The translations under genes were made by a program, and so were the position numbers. A stretch of 64,000 nucleotides of DNA from Unio delphinus (Eukaryota > Mollusca > Bivalvia > Unionida > Unionidae), in NCBI GenBank assembly GCA_029339505.1, contig JAQISU010000169.1, positions 7,556,001 to 7,620,000 on the forward strand. The letters run 5' to 3'. Shown here piece by piece: positions 10,601 through 18,714 of the stretch (position 1 is the stretch's first letter; the number at the start of each line of letters is the position of its first letter). The notes below the pieces were generated by a model. That model ran no database searches. It worked only from the letters and a program-made list of their open reading frames with translations, and had not been told where the DNA came from.

Positions 10601-13600
10601 CGCCGTTGCGTCTATTGCACTCAAGACAAGTCAACATCACATTATTTCTGACATGACCGAGATTGTTATTTTTTCTGTCTACGGTAAATTGGCGAGGATC
10701 CTTATCCGAATACTGCCAACGCATTATACAATTGCAACTCGCGCAGTGATTATTCTGTTGTTTCTTCAAAGTGATTATTAATTTAGCATCAATATCAAAT
10801 TCTCGTTGTTTTTTTTTGTCCTGTTGTTTGTAACCGGAGAGTTTTTTATTAATGATGCTAACATCAATATCACTTATTGTTGTGTCATTATCATCACCAA
10901 TGATTTCATCATCGAGGACAATTCTTCGAAGTTGATTTATGTTTCGTACTCTGGATACTGCGAGATAGACTAAATTTGACCATTCGATGCGATTATCTAC
11001 CATCCAAACAATTGTATCCGATATAGTCAATCCCTGTGAAGAGTGTATTGTTGCTGCGTATCCTAGCGTCCACGGGGATTTATTAGCACGCAATGCATCT
11101 TCAACGACATTGATATCAACCAGCACAATATCATTTAATACCAGAATTTGTTTTTCACTCTGTCCTGGAATATCAACTTCAATATTCTGTTTTCGTGTAT
11201 CCGATGGCCTATAACAAAGGGGTACTGGAAGCGTTGCAAATTTTTCTTTATGCAATTCAAATAACTTCATCTGAAGTGTATCCCTGACTATTTTTCTACT
11301 TGCAATGATCAAATCGTTTGGTCTCCATGTTTCCCAGAAATCATTCATTGGGGTTTCTGAAATCACTTCACGCGCTATTTCGCATTGGATTCTATCCGGT
11401 TGTAATCTAATTAGCGCTTTGAACTCGCGTAATCGTTCATCAAGTGATCTATAATCAGTGGTGATTTCTTCATAGTAGTCTACAAAACCCTTTAGCCATT
11501 CATGTGGAGATGCACCGACAAATGGTGGTGGTTGGCCTTGATCCCCGCACATGACGACTTTTGTGTTTTTGGTTAACAACCACTCAAGAAATGTTTTTAA
11601 TACATCTAATGACACTGTGCATATTTCATCCCAGATTATGATTTCAGGAATGAATTTATCACCCATTCGATCAGGAGTCCATTTGTCACCCTTCCATCGA
11701 AAGAAGCTGTGATAAGTGCAAGCATTTACCCCTCGTTGTATCATCTCTCTGGCGAGTCTATGAGTCGGTGTTAGCACAATCATGTTAGTAGAAATACAAG
11801 TATTTCCACCACCACGATATAATTCAATTGCACGCGTTGTCTTTCCTGACCCACCACAACCGTTTAAATAAACTGTCTTGTATCTACATACTGGATCAGA
11901 TACCGGTGGTGCATTAGAAAATTCTGTAGAAACACTAGTGTTTCCAATTTCAATACGGTTACAACAAATATATTTATCATCCATGGCAACGTCTGCGGAT
12001 TCACAATACTCATGTAGCATCTCCTTTTTAAATCGCCAACACCCCCAATTTTCTTCGGGATCTGTGAATTTAGCTACAGCTGATTTGTACTTATTATGTA
12101 TATACATCGAATCAGTGGCTACTCTAACCGCGGTATTAGGAAATCTATTTATCATCGAAAATAGATTAATGCAAGCATAGGCTAACATTGAACTTCTCAA
12201 ATGTGTGTACTGGGAATTATATCCATCACAGTAGGTAACAACCGTACCTAATTTCTCGCCGCTGGATAGAAAAGCATCCTTACGGGATACAAGTTTTCCC
12301 TGTTTCATTAAATCCGCTACAATAAAATCGTATTCAGCGACATCTATGATCAACCGCGAAGAGTATTTCGCGTTATCGTATCGTCCACCCTGGGTAAATT
12401 TACCGATTATTCTTCTTCCGAGATCTTTTGTTTGTTCTTTTTTAATTTCAAATAACTTCTTAGACCAATTTATGATTTCTTCTTCACTGAAATCTGGAAA
12501 CTGTTTTCGTAGTTCGTTGATTATTCTATCTAGATCGGGTTGTGGTAGCCAAACTTCTTTCTGAGCTCGATAGCATATAATAGCATCGGAAACAATCAAC
12601 GATATTAGCATACCACAATCAATCATATATCTCAATAGCACTATTGGCATCCAGTGTTTTTCAGATAGGTGTCTACCGAGCCAAACATAACTACACGGAT
12701 GTAACCCTGTAGCGAGTTCAAATGATATCACACGAGCGAATCCGGTTAAATCAAAATCAGGCAATGGTCCATTAATCGCAACACGAGTCATTTCATGCGT
12801 GGGGTGTCCAAATCGTTTGAAGTACTCAGCGCATTCCCCATACCCGAGAAAACTTCCGGGATAACACGCGGCTATATCAATTGAAATCATACCATCACGA
12901 TGGTATTTCGTATTCCACAGTCCTCCATGACCAAATTCGACGCAACTCAATTTAACATCTTCGAGAAAATCACTTCGTGTTGGACGCCATGAGTTTTTTT
13001 CTCTTGCGAAGTGAGCTACCACTGATGGAATAGTAAAACTATCCGTGAGTAGTTTTTCATGGGAATTCTGCGGTGAAAAATCACTAGCGATTTTTCTCAT
13101 TCTGTTATCTAATTCTTCAATGCGATATAATTCACCATTTGGTTTTACAAATTGATCGAATTCTTCATCACTTCTAAGTAGCCACACTGACACAGGATCA
13201 TCCTTACACAACGCATGAATAGCATCAAATAATCTCTCTTCATAGAAAACATCCCCGACGAACTCCTTAGGGATATATTTCACGGTTCGTTCTCGTGGAA
13301 ATATTGTTACCGCAGGTGTCCACGCGTGTTTGTTATGATCAATAATCTGTATTGGGGCTCCTCGCGATTGATATTTCGGTTCGTATAATACTTCTCCGGT
13401 TATTGTTGTTACTGATATTGGGAATTTTAATGATGCTTCTAATTTAGCTATATCAGAAATCTTTGCACCATGCTGTTTCACTGTCAGTTCCCACTCGGTT
13501 ATTTTTCTACGTCGCAGATCAGTTAGTTTATTTCCTCGGGATGCATTTGTGAAATGTTCTATTATTCGTTCTGCTACACAATTAAGCCCTGACGAATATT

Positions 13601-14414
13601 TCATAGGAGCTAGTTTTGCGATATCGGGTTTATCATTTAACGGATATATCCCATAAACCATTGCTGTTACGGGATAAGATCTTTCGTAGTATGGTTTGTC
13701 AATGCCGGTTAGAATTCCTGGTTTGGAATCTCTACTCACAATGACAGCTTTTTTATTCTTGAGGATTGGTTCAAATTTATCCTTAATAATCCATTTGCCA
13801 TCGACTTCGATAATGAATTTGATTCGGAAAAAATGTCTTTTTTCCCCAACACGTGAAATTATCACTGCTGCTTTTTCATCAGTCATGGTAGCATCAACAA
13901 CACCATCAATTCGAAATGTTGACCAGCAATATGATGCTCCATCACGTTTGAATTCATTAAAACAATCTCTGATTTTACTAATCATGGCTTTATCAAGAAT
14001 TGTATTCTTTGGTGTATTAGAAACTATATCGAGATTGAATTGAGCATCTTTCCAGGGGTAATCTCTCTTGGACGTTTTTGAAATCCGAAGGATTTTGGGT
14101 TTATCGCGATTAAATTTGTTACGTTGTTTTGGTCTATCGAGATTAAATCTAGGACTGATTTTCAATAATCTCTTAAACTCTTTCATGTTTCCGTCTCTTG
14201 GACGTTTGTTACGTTGTTTTGGTCTATCGAGATTAAATCTAGGACTGATTTTCAATAATCTCTTAAACTCTTTCATGTTTCCGTCTCTTGGACGTTTGTT
14301 ACGTTGTTTTGGTCTATCGAGATTAAATCTAGGACTGATTTTCAATAATCTCTTAAACTCTCTATCAGCATTAAATTTAGCATTTCTCGAAGTCAATCTC
14401 TTGAACTCCATCAT
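10593..14414 (-). CDS. Protein-primed PolB / SF1 helicase / HNH fusion
   Basis: A 1273-aa fusion. Residues 1-100 are a basic tail with three identical 30-aa repeats. A region at about 290-360 (NCVAERIIEHF...IIDHNKHAW) resembles the N-terminal part of PolB-helicase fusions as I remember them from other elements. The polymerase palm follows: motif A around Asp513 (SIDIAACYPG), motif B-like RRIIGKFTQGG, and motif C ATDS with Asp768. The first Asp of the usual DTDS is Ala, but the second, catalytic one is kept. I could not find a convincing 3'-5' exonuclease. An SF1 helicase follows: Walker A GCGGSGKT (Lys858), WDEI (Asp929-Glu930), GDQGQPPP, then YAATIHSSQGLT and AVSRVR. The last 53 residues form a zinc HNH domain (CxxC, TVDRKNNNLGH, CLECN). 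The role would be replication of the linear element. The continuous frame argues for one polypeptide. Confidence 0.9.
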   Translation of the reverse strand: MMEFKRLTSRNAKFNADREFKRLLKISPRFNLDRPKQRNKRPRDGNMKEFKRLLKISPRFNLDRPKQRNKRPRDGNMKEFKRLLKISPRFNLDRPKQRNKFNRDKPKILRISKTSKRDYPWKDAQFNLDIVSNTPKNTILDKAMISKIRDCFNEFKRDGASYCWSTFRIDGVVDATMTDEKAAVIISRVGEKRHFFRIKFIIEVDGKWIIKDKFEPILKNKKAVIVSRDSKPGILTGIDKPYYERSYPVTAMVYGIYPLNDKPDIAKLAPMKYSSGLNCVAERIIEHFTNASRGNKLTDLRRRKITEWELTVKQHGAKISDIAKLEASLKFPISVTTITGEVLYEPKYQSRGAPIQIIDHNKHAWTPAVTIFPRERTVKYIPKEFVGDVFYEERLFDAIHALCKDDPVSVWLLRSDEEFDQFVKPNGELYRIEELDNRMRKIASDFSPQNSHEKLLTDSFTIPSVVAHFAREKNSWRPTRSDFLEDVKLSCVEFGHGGLWNTKYHRDGMISIDIAACYPGSFLGYGECAEYFKRFGHPTHEMTRVAINGPLPDFDLTGFARVISFELATGLHPCSYVWLGRHLSEKHWMPIVLLRYMIDCGMLISLIVSDAIICYRAQKEVWLPQPDLDRIINELRKQFPDFSEEEIINWSKKLFEIKKEQTKDLGRRIIGKFTQGGRYDNAKYSSRLIIDVAEYDFIVADLMKQGKLVSRKDAFLSSGEKLGTVVTYCDGYNSQYTHLRSSMLAYACINLFSMINRFPNTAVRVATDSMYIHNKYKSAVAKFTDPEENWGCWRFKKEMLHEYCESADVAMDDKYICCNRIEIGNTSVSTEFSNAPPVSDPVCRYKTVYLNGCGGSGKTTRAIELYRGGGNTCISTNMIVLTPTHRLAREMIQRGVNACTYHSFFRWKGDKWTPDRMGDKFIPEIIIWDEICTVSLDVLKTFLEWLLTKNTKVVMCGDQGQPPPFVGASPHEWLKGFVDYYEEITTDYRSLDERLREFKALIRLQPDRIQCEIAREVISETPMNDFWETWRPNDLIIASRKIVRDTLQMKLFELHKEKFATLPVPLCYRPSDTRKQNIEVDIPGQSEKQILVLNDIVLVDINVVEDALRANKSPWTLGYAATIHSSQGLTISDTIVWMVDNRIEWSNLVYLAVSRVRNINQLRRIVLDDEIIGDDNDTTISDIDVSIINKKLSGYKQQDKKKQREFDIDAKLIITLKKQQNNHCASCNCIMRWQYSDKDPRQFTVDRKNNNLGHVRNNVMLTCLECNRRNGAS
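14115..14364 (-). repeat. 90-bp tandem repeat in the polymerase N-terminus
   Basis: Nearly three copies with exact 90-bp period (GGTCTATCGA recurs at 14131, 14221 and 14311). The copies look identical and encode a 30-aa Arg/Lys-rich unit in frame. Divergent partial units lie on both sides. Near-identity implies recent expansion or homogenisation. Confidence 0.95.
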
Positions 14415-14511
14415 GCTATACTAAAAACAAGTGTCTAAATGAAAGATTTTTATATAATGAATCACTGCAAATGGATCAGTCAATGAATTAGACAAATAGT
14501 ATAGTATACGA
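14415..14511. promoter_or_regulatory. Divergent promoter region, polymerase/HNH genes
   Basis: The 97 bp between the polymerase start (-) and the HNH gene start (+) is the only spacer available to both genes. It contains the TATA-like TATATAA at 14451-14457, readable from either strand. Promoter function is inferred from position. Confidence 0.4.
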
Positions 14512-15003
14512 ATGAACCAGGAATTCAGACCACACCCAGTGAGTACAAATTATGAAGCATCCAGTGATGGTGTTGTAAGAAACCGTAGACTGAAGAACCC
14601 AGTTGGGTGGGATAATGGTATGGGGTATTTGTTCTTTACTGTTGGAAAGAAGAAATATTACAATCATCGTTTCGTGTATGAATGTTTCCATGGATTGATC
14701 AAAGATGGTTTTGTTATTGATCATATTGATTCTAATCCGAAGAACAATTCCTTATCAAATCTTCAAGCAATCACACATAGTGAGAATACCAAACGAGGAA
14801 GGACTGGGAAATACTCGAAAAAAGCGAGACCTGTGAAATCTTTGAATACAATAACTAACGAAGAAAAAGTATTTAAATAAATATATGAAGCCGGCAAGTA
14901 TTTCAATATTTGTAGACCCTCAGTACGATATGTTGCAGAGGGGGTTTGTCGATCGGCTATTTCAAAAAAGAGCGGACAGAAAATTCAATTTAGTTATGTC
15001 TAA
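14512..15003 (+). pseudogene. NUMOD/HNH homing-type endonuclease with internal stop
   Basis: The first 122 codons encode a NUMOD4-like start (about residues 5-45) and an HNH nuclease core containing NHRFVYECFHG, then HIDSNPKNNSLSNLQ and THSEN, the hallmark of phage and NCLDV-type HNH endonucleases. An in-frame TAA at 14878-14880 ends it. The same frame continues to a TAA at 15001-15003 and encodes a NUMOD1-like DNA-binding segment (EAGKYFNI..., then SAISKKSGQKI). The full gene therefore appears to be one reading frame with a single nonsense codon, unless the stop is read through or the shorter form is functional. Such genes are often passengers that cut unoccupied sites. It stands between the replication and structural blocks. 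Confidence 0.8.
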
Positions 15004-15047
15004 TACGTCATATTTTTCATTTAGAAATATATCATTATTATAGAATA

Positions 15048-15404
15048 ATGAATTCTGAAAACATGAATAGCATCATATCCGAGATTTCAAAATTGAAAGG
15101 TTGGGATATTGAACTATCAGATGGGTTAAATCCTGATCAAATCATGTCTGATTTTCAGGATATAGAATACGGAGTTAACAACAATAAATATATGCTACCA
15201 AAGAAGTATGCGCTCATCAAAAGAATTCAGAATTCTATTAAGGACTCTCTCGCATTTTCCAGTGACGTAAGTGTGTTCGCTCCGTTGTATACCATCGTAG
15301 AACGAATACGAAAAGAATTGGGGTACGAATACGAATTGAAAAAGGAGGTTAATTCTAAAGTTAGAAACCTACGGGCGTTAATTCAAGAAAATGAAAAATT
15401 TTGA
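15048..15404 (+). CDS. Unknown Polinton protein, 118 aa
   Basis: I do not recognise a family. The protein is charged and mostly helical by composition, with a C-terminal stretch rich in Lys and Glu (about residues 85-118) that could form a coiled coil. There is no membrane segment and no Cys/His cluster. It starts with two nearby Met codons (residues 1 and 6). It follows the HNH gene by 44 bp. Its stop codon falls inside the first copy of a 26-bp direct repeat that opens the next intergenic region. Confidence 0.6.
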   Translation: MNSENMNSIISEISKLKGWDIELSDGLNPDQIMSDFQDIEYGVNNNKYMLPKKYALIKRIQNSIKDSLAFSSDVSVFAPLYTIVERIRKELGYEYELKKEVNSKVRNLRALIQENEKF

Positions 15405-15459
15405 TTGACCAACCATTTATCATTATTTGATTGACCAACCATTTATCATTATTTGATTG
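15401..15459. repeat. 26-bp direct repeat, about 2.2 copies
   Basis: GATTGACCAACCATTTATC occurs at 15403 and again at 15429, with a third start of the unit at 15455. It sits at the boundary between the 15048 gene and the structural cluster, so a regulatory role is possible but unproven. Confidence 0.85.
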
Positions 15460-15732
15460 TGACCGTCCCTCATAGAGATTTTAATTTTTTTTTAGCATTT
15501 TTTGATCAAAACTGTTGAAATCAGTGAATAAAAAATTGATGGCTGGTTCGCATTGATCAGCGTAGAATGGCGAAAGTGTCAGTATTATTTATTTTATATA
15601 CAATTTTGCTACTTTCGCCATCGATGAACGAAGCTGTCTCACGACGAAATAACACTTCCATGACCATCCGATGGTGTTAGGTTGGATTGAAAAATTGTTT
15701 TGCAATTGAAAAATTGTTTGCGATTTCAAATA
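15405..15732 (+). promoter_or_regulatory. Intergenic region ahead of the structural gene block
   Basis: This 328-bp stretch is the largest non-coding gap inside the element. It holds the 26-bp direct repeats, a hairpin with 11-bp arms ATGGCGAAAGT/ACTTTCGCCAT (15567-15577 and 15611-15621) enclosing an AT-rich TATATA-bearing loop, and a duplicated 19-bp-period word ATTGAAAAATTG (15686 and 15705) just before the next start. Position suggests the switch region for late genes or a replication signal; that is inference. Confidence 0.45.
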
Positions 15733-16224
15733 ATGGTCAATGAAGCATTAACAACCCGATTGGCTCGTGAACGACTGGATGCAATCAGGAGATTTGTACC
15801 AATTCGTGACTCTGTACGGAATAAACTACAACAACGACAGAGTCTTCAGACTGATTTTGCTATGGGATCCGAAGAATTGTTTAAACCAGTAACCACAGCA
15901 ACGAAGGGGATAGAGCGTGCTATACTGGGAGATGTTCCCGAGATGGGAAAATCTGTTATCGGTGAACTCGAAAAAATAGCAGCGAAAACTGAACAAACAA
16001 AACAAATAGAATCAAAAGAAATAGTAGATGATTTACGCGTGATATTTAACGAGGCGGGTTTAGCAGCAATCATTGAGACTAAACTAGCGAAAATTCCTGC
16101 GCTTGTTGTTACGACTTATGAAAACAGGAAAAATTTGTTGAAACCAGAACATCATAACTTTGTTAGAGATATAACTCACTGGGCTGATATATTCTACAAA
16201 ATCAAAACTGAAAAAAACAGGTAG
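15733..16224 (+). CDS. Conserved virion-type protein, 5' part (163 aa)
   Basis: The ATG at 15733 (MVNEALTTRLARERL) is preceded by the word TTTCAAATAATG, which recurs before the 16776 gene, so I prefer it to any extension. The N-terminal 40 residues are Arg-rich and helical, followed by LFKPVTTATKGIERAI, a pattern I associate with an uncharacterised protein in other Polintons. The frame stops at 16222-16224, just after an A7 run. A protein-like open frame without an ATG overlaps it in the +1 frame and continues to 16726, so this is probably the N-terminal portion of a longer protein. Function is unknown; its place at the head of the structural block suggests a virion component. Confidence 0.6.
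   Translation: MVNEALTTRLARERLDAIRRFVPIRDSVRNKLQQRQSLQTDFAMGSEELFKPVTTATKGIERAILGDVPEMGKSVIGELEKIAAKTEQTKQIESKEIVDDLRVIFNEAGLAAIIETKLAKIPALVVTTYENRKNLLKPEHHNFVRDITHWADIFYKIKTEKNR
16211..16217 (+). other. A7 run at the frame break
   Basis: Homopolymer where the frames of the 15733 and 16175 coding segments meet. A one-base difference here accounts for the break. Confidence 0.55.
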
Positions 16225-16512
16225 AATTAAGAAGAAGGGTAACGCATCATACATTGGATATATCAATGAGGTGGGCGAAGTGTATAATCAATACGAAGAG
16301 TTTAAACAACAACAAAAACCGCAAAAATTGCGAGGAAGGCGACAGCAACCTGCAAAGAAACTACTCTACTCTCCTAAAAAACAACAACTACCACCTGATG
16401 ATGATGATCCTCTTGATTATTTATTACAAGAAGCCGATTTAGAAAAACAGGATGAAGCAACTGGTTATAGCGGAAGTGGATTGCAAGATTCCAGTGGAAA
16501 CTCAAAGAGTGA

Positions 16513-16526
16513 AAACGCTAGCGTTT
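16513..16526. promoter_or_regulatory. 14-bp palindrome AAACGCTAGCGTTT, copy 1
   Basis: Perfect palindrome lying inside the coding frame of the 16175-16726 segment. The same 14-mer recurs at 16731. A function as a binding site is inference. Confidence 0.5.
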
Positions 16527-16730
16527 CATGCCCTGGTAGTGTTATCAATGATATATCACGATTAGAAGTTCTTGTAGGAGGTTTCCGAGCTGGAAATAAC
16601 TCACCGGAAATAATTAATGAAGCAGCTGATATCTGTAGACGATTATTTCAGGGTGGTATCATGGATATCAAAACATATCGAGATTTCATTGACGAGTTAG
16701 TGGAAAGTGGGTATCACAGTGATTAAATAA

Positions 16731-16744
16731 AAACGCTAGCGTTT
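16731..16744. promoter_or_regulatory. 14-bp palindrome AAACGCTAGCGTTT, copy 2
   Basis: Second perfect copy, in the 49-bp gap before the 16776 gene. One-mismatch relatives occur at 20672-20685, just upstream of the 20701 gene, and at 10336-10349 inside the integrase gene. Confidence 0.55.
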
Positions 16745-16775
16745 CCAATTGAAAAATGGTTTCTGATTTCAAATA

Positions 16776-17210
16776 ATGATCATACACTACAATCATGATA
16801 AACCAACCCCCGTCTATGTAGTTAATTCACGGTTTCCAGTTTATAGAGCATACTACGGAGATGGTTTAGGCAATACCATTGTAGGGTTATTTGCGAGAAT
16901 GGCTCCAAAAGTGATGCCGTTAGCTAAACAACTAGGAATGAAAGCAATTGAAGTTATTCGTGATAAGGGTATTAGTGCTGTTGGAGATTTTGCTGGAAAA
17001 GCGTTTTCAACTGCGAAGAATAAATTAACATCATTAGTGAAATCACGAAAAAAGAAACCGTTACCGTCTACAGCGGAAATGCCTGCAAGTGTTAGTAGAA
17101 TTATAAATAACGCAGTAGATGAAAAATTAGCGTCGATGGTAAATCAAGGGGACCAAAGCAATATTGCAAATATGATAGCAGGAAGCGGCTTTAAAAAACT
17201 ACGTCGATGA
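16776..17210 (+). CDS. Small Gly-rich virion protein (pVI/pX-like), 144 aa
   Basis: A short N-terminal part leads to YYGDGLGNTIVGLF (about residues 26-39), then a predicted amphipathic segment (LFARMAPKVMPLAKQLG), an Ala/Lys-rich helix and a basic RKKKP patch (about 91-95). This layout, a Gly-Leu-Gly motif followed by an amphipathic helix, is typical of small Polinton and adintovirus virion proteins likened to adenovirus pVI or pX. It lies directly before the major capsid gene. Membrane disruption or DNA condensation is a family-level guess. The start is supported by the upstream word TGATTTCAAATAATG, shared with the 15733 gene. Confidence 0.65.
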   Translation: MIIHYNHDKPTPVYVVNSRFPVYRAYYGDGLGNTIVGLFARMAPKVMPLAKQLGMKAIEVIRDKGISAVGDFAGKAFSTAKNKLTSLVKSRKKKPLPSTAEMPASVSRIINNAVDEKLASMVNQGDQSNIANMIAGSGFKKLRR

Positions 17211-17256
17211 AAATCGTTTATGATTTCACGATTTAGACTCTGATAAATATAATAAA

Positions 17257-18675
17257 ATGTTCAAAAAATCACATGATCCGGCGTTTGATATAGACGCCCC
17301 AGTTGGCAAGGATGATTCTGTACGCGATTATCAATATTACGCTTATCATGCAATAGACGCAAATAGTCGATCGCGAATTGAACTTCAAGTCCATGATACC
17401 AGTAAATACTTTTTGCCCTGTGAAGCGTTTATTGAAGTAGAAGGAGTACTTGTAACAGCTGCTGATACTACTGATGTACCAGCACCGTATCCAGCTGGTA
17501 CTCAAGTCGGTTTTGTCAATAATGGTATTATGGCGCTATTTGAGAGTGCTAGATATCTCATTGATGGAAAAGAAATTGAGTCCATAGATCGTGATGTTGA
17601 TGTAGCTACAACAATAATCGGGTTAGCGAGATATTCTGATGATTATACAAGATCAGCAGGACCTTCTATGATGTTTGCAAAAGATGGTAAGAATACCGCT
17701 GGAGGAAATCCATTTGTTGTAAGACGACCAAAAAAACGTGATAATAGTGATATTGATGTCGAGGATATGATTATAAACAACGACCCCAATTTCAATCTAG
17801 GAGCTGCAACACGAAACGCAATGTTGCAAGGAGAGCGTAAATCATTTTCATGCGCGATTCCACTACATCATATATTTGGATTCTGTAGAAACGTCCGAAA
17901 AGTTATTTATGGGGCGAAGCATACAGTATCGCTTGTACGAAAGGGTGATGATAATGACGCAATTTGGAGGATTCCAGCAAACCCAGCTGCAGATCATGTA
18001 AATGATGATGCCGGTAAAGTTATTTTAACAAAAATATCATTGTGGATGCCAGTGTTGACTCCAGCAATCACTGCAGAAGAACGATTACTATCATTTATGG
18101 ACCAAGGAGGAAAGTCGTTGTTGAGTTGGCTAACCGTGAGTACAGATGTGAAGCAATCAAATCTGAACGGGTTATTCACGTGGAATCTAGCATCAAAACA
18201 AGGTGTTGCTGCGCCACGTCATATATTTATTGCGTTACAGGATAACACACGAGTTGGCAATCAACGTTTCAGTCATATGATATTTGATCAGTTAGGTGTG
18301 AAGGACGTCTCACTGAGAATAAATGGCCAACAGGAACCATCCGAGGATATACAACTTGATTACACTAACAACCGTATTGCACGCGTGTATCATCGTCTGT
18401 TGTCATTTATGGCACGTGATCAAAATGTGGATACTGGTTTGCAAATATCACAATATGATTTTAAAAATCTATATCCGATCTATTACTTCTCACTGGAACA
18501 TCTCGATTTAACAAGACAGTCAGTTGTTGATATACACTTTAGAGCTAATGTGAATCGTCCTGTTGGTGCTGCTGATTATAGAGCGGTTGCTGTCATTCTC
18601 AGCGACAAATCAATGCTACTCGAAGGTGTTGGAGGAAGAATGAGAGTGGTAGATGCACCAGTAGAAAATCTTTGA
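17257..18675 (+). CDS. Major capsid protein, double jelly roll
   Basis: A 472-aa protein matching Polinton major capsid proteins, the hexon-like building block of the icosahedral shell. Recognisable conserved stretches are NNGIMALFESARYLIDGKEI (about residues 87-106) followed by a YSDDYT segment, and a C-terminal half with DITR/DLTRQS-type strands and FRANVN. No transmembrane segment or signal peptide is seen, as expected for a capsid protein. The ATG at 17257 is the first in frame and lies 46 bp after the previous stop. The gene appears intact and is followed 39 bp later by the core protein gene. Confidence 0.93.
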   Translation: MFKKSHDPAFDIDAPVGKDDSVRDYQYYAYHAIDANSRSRIELQVHDTSKYFLPCEAFIEVEGVLVTAADTTDVPAPYPAGTQVGFVNNGIMALFESARYLIDGKEIESIDRDVDVATTIIGLARYSDDYTRSAGPSMMFAKDGKNTAGGNPFVVRRPKKRDNSDIDVEDMIINNDPNFNLGAATRNAMLQGERKSFSCAIPLHHIFGFCRNVRKVIYGAKHTVSLVRKGDDNDAIWRIPANPAADHVNDDAGKVILTKISLWMPVLTPAITAEERLLSFMDQGGKSLLSWLTVSTDVKQSNLNGLFTWNLASKQGVAAPRHIFIALQDNTRVGNQRFSHMIFDQLGVKDVSLRINGQQEPSEDIQLDYTNNRIARVYHRLLSFMARDQNVDTGLQISQYDFKNLYPIYYFSLEHLDLTRQSVVDIHFRANVNRPVGAADYRAVAVILSDKSMLLEGVGGRMRVVDAPVENL

Positions 18676-18714
18676 TTGATTTTTCATTGAATTAGAATCA
18701 ATCTATTATGTATA

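Larger units (their letters stand above)
16175..16726 (+). pseudogene. 3' part of the preceding gene, shifted frame, no ATG
   Basis: This frame is open from 16175 but has no ATG until about 16660. It translates to a natural-looking protein: a basic start (GRIKKKGNASYIGYINE), a Gln/Lys-rich linker, an acidic DDDDPLDYLL segment, a Ser/Gly-rich stretch, and a helical C-terminus ending ESGYHSD. It overlaps the preceding gene by 50 nt, and the join falls at the A7 run 16211-16217. One base fewer in that run would make the frames continuous. The run also contains A AAA AAC in the upstream frame, but a -1 slip there leads to a different frame that closes at 16442. I favour an indel over programmed shifting. 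Confidence 0.55.

Noticed and set aside
14068..14424. Plus-strand 118-codon frame opposite the polymerase N-terminus
   Set aside because: It is the antisense shadow of the 90-bp coding repeats.
16254..16442. Third-frame 62-codon ORF reached by a -1 slip at A_AAA_AAC (16212-16218)
   Set aside because: Asn/Lys-rich and low complexity; the competing frame to 16726 is far more protein-like.
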